This document shows positions 14,499 to 14,604 of a DNA stretch of 14,604 nucleotides, piece by piece. How positions within the stretch are numbered: the first letter of the stretch is position 1; every line of letters begins with the position of its first letter. The position numbers were made by a program, and so were the translations under genes. The notes under the pieces are model-generated. The model was not told the DNA's origin. It did not search any database and was given only the letters and a program-made list of their open reading frames with translations. The stretch is from an uncultured Cetobacterium sp. (GTDB taxonomy: Bacteria; Fusobacteriota; Fusobacteriia; Fusobacteriales; Fusobacteriaceae). The DNA lies in assembly GCA_900766645.1 (NCBI GenBank), contig CAAFWD010000072.1, positions 1 to 14,604 on the forward strand, read 5' to 3'.

Positions 14499-14604
14499 GC
14501 AGGGAACGCTGTGAGACACAAAACAGAAGGACATTAACAACCGAATAGAGAAAATAGTCAGAAGTTATGAAAATAACAGTCAGAAATGACACAACCAATA
14601 AATG
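14494..14604 (+). other. Structured non-coding leader, possibly of a 16S rRNA operon
   Basis: No coding signal was found here. ACATTAACAACCGAATAG (14531-14548) resembles the boxA-like antitermination sequence found ahead of rRNA genes in low-GC bacteria. Two adjacent hairpins with GAAA loops follow (14564-14577 and 14579-14590). The window ends in CCAATAAATG with no ribosome site before the ATG. In fusobacteria the 16S gene begins with ATGAAGAGTTTGATC, so these bases could be its first three. The alternative is another structured RNA leader. The identity is inferred from resemblance and the strong promoter. Confidence 0.45.

Noticed and set aside
14501..14604. Cobalamin riboswitch, suggested by AGGGAACGCTGTGAGA and AGTCAGAA
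   Set aside because: The core CCCGC-ACTGT block is missing and the B12-box match is poor; an rRNA leader fits better.

Overview
The window looks like a chromosomal segment of an AT-rich (roughly 30% GC), Gram-negative anaerobe. A member of the Fusobacteriota (Fusobacterium, Cetobacterium or Ilyobacter type) fits best. The reasons are very low GC in all genes, strong AGGAGG-type ribosome sites, an outer-membrane usher and periplasmic chaperone (so a two-membrane envelope), and a MORN-repeat protein of a kind common in fusobacteria. The organism is inferred, not shown. All genes lie on the + strand.

Region 1 (1-4959) is a purine biosynthesis cluster: the 3' end of purM, then purN, purH, purD and guaB, with tiny gaps or overlaps. 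It covers the GAR steps (PurD, PurN), the AIR step (PurM), the last two steps to IMP (PurH) and the first committed step to GMP (GuaB). guaB appears to have an extra promoter inside the 3' end of purD.

Region 2 (4960-14419) is the notable part. A consensus-like promoter (TTGACT-N17-TATAAT) starts a leader holding a cyclic di-GMP-I (GEMM-I) riboswitch. Its 3' edge is also the 5' arm of a strong intrinsic terminator. Behind it lie seven closely packed genes. They encode a membrane-bound HD-GYP phosphodiesterase with two periplasmic solute-binding-like sensor domains, a stand-alone peptide-type solute-binding protein, two small secreted pilin-like subunits sharing a C-terminal motif, an outer-membrane usher with SdrD/carboxypeptidase-regulatory-like C-terminal domains, a secreted MORN-repeat protein, and a PapD-like periplasmic chaperone. 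A terminator follows the chaperone gene. I read this as a chaperone-usher-type surface fibre whose transcription is gated by c-di-GMP, with the enzyme that degrades c-di-GMP made from the same transcript. A hairpin between the solute-binding gene and the first pilin gene may adjust relative expression.

Region 3 (14420-14604) has a strong promoter-like sequence flanked by a perfect 8-base inverted repeat, then a structured non-coding stretch. That stretch resembles the leader of a ribosomal RNA operon; the window may stop right at the start of a 16S rRNA gene, but this cannot be confirmed from the bases present.
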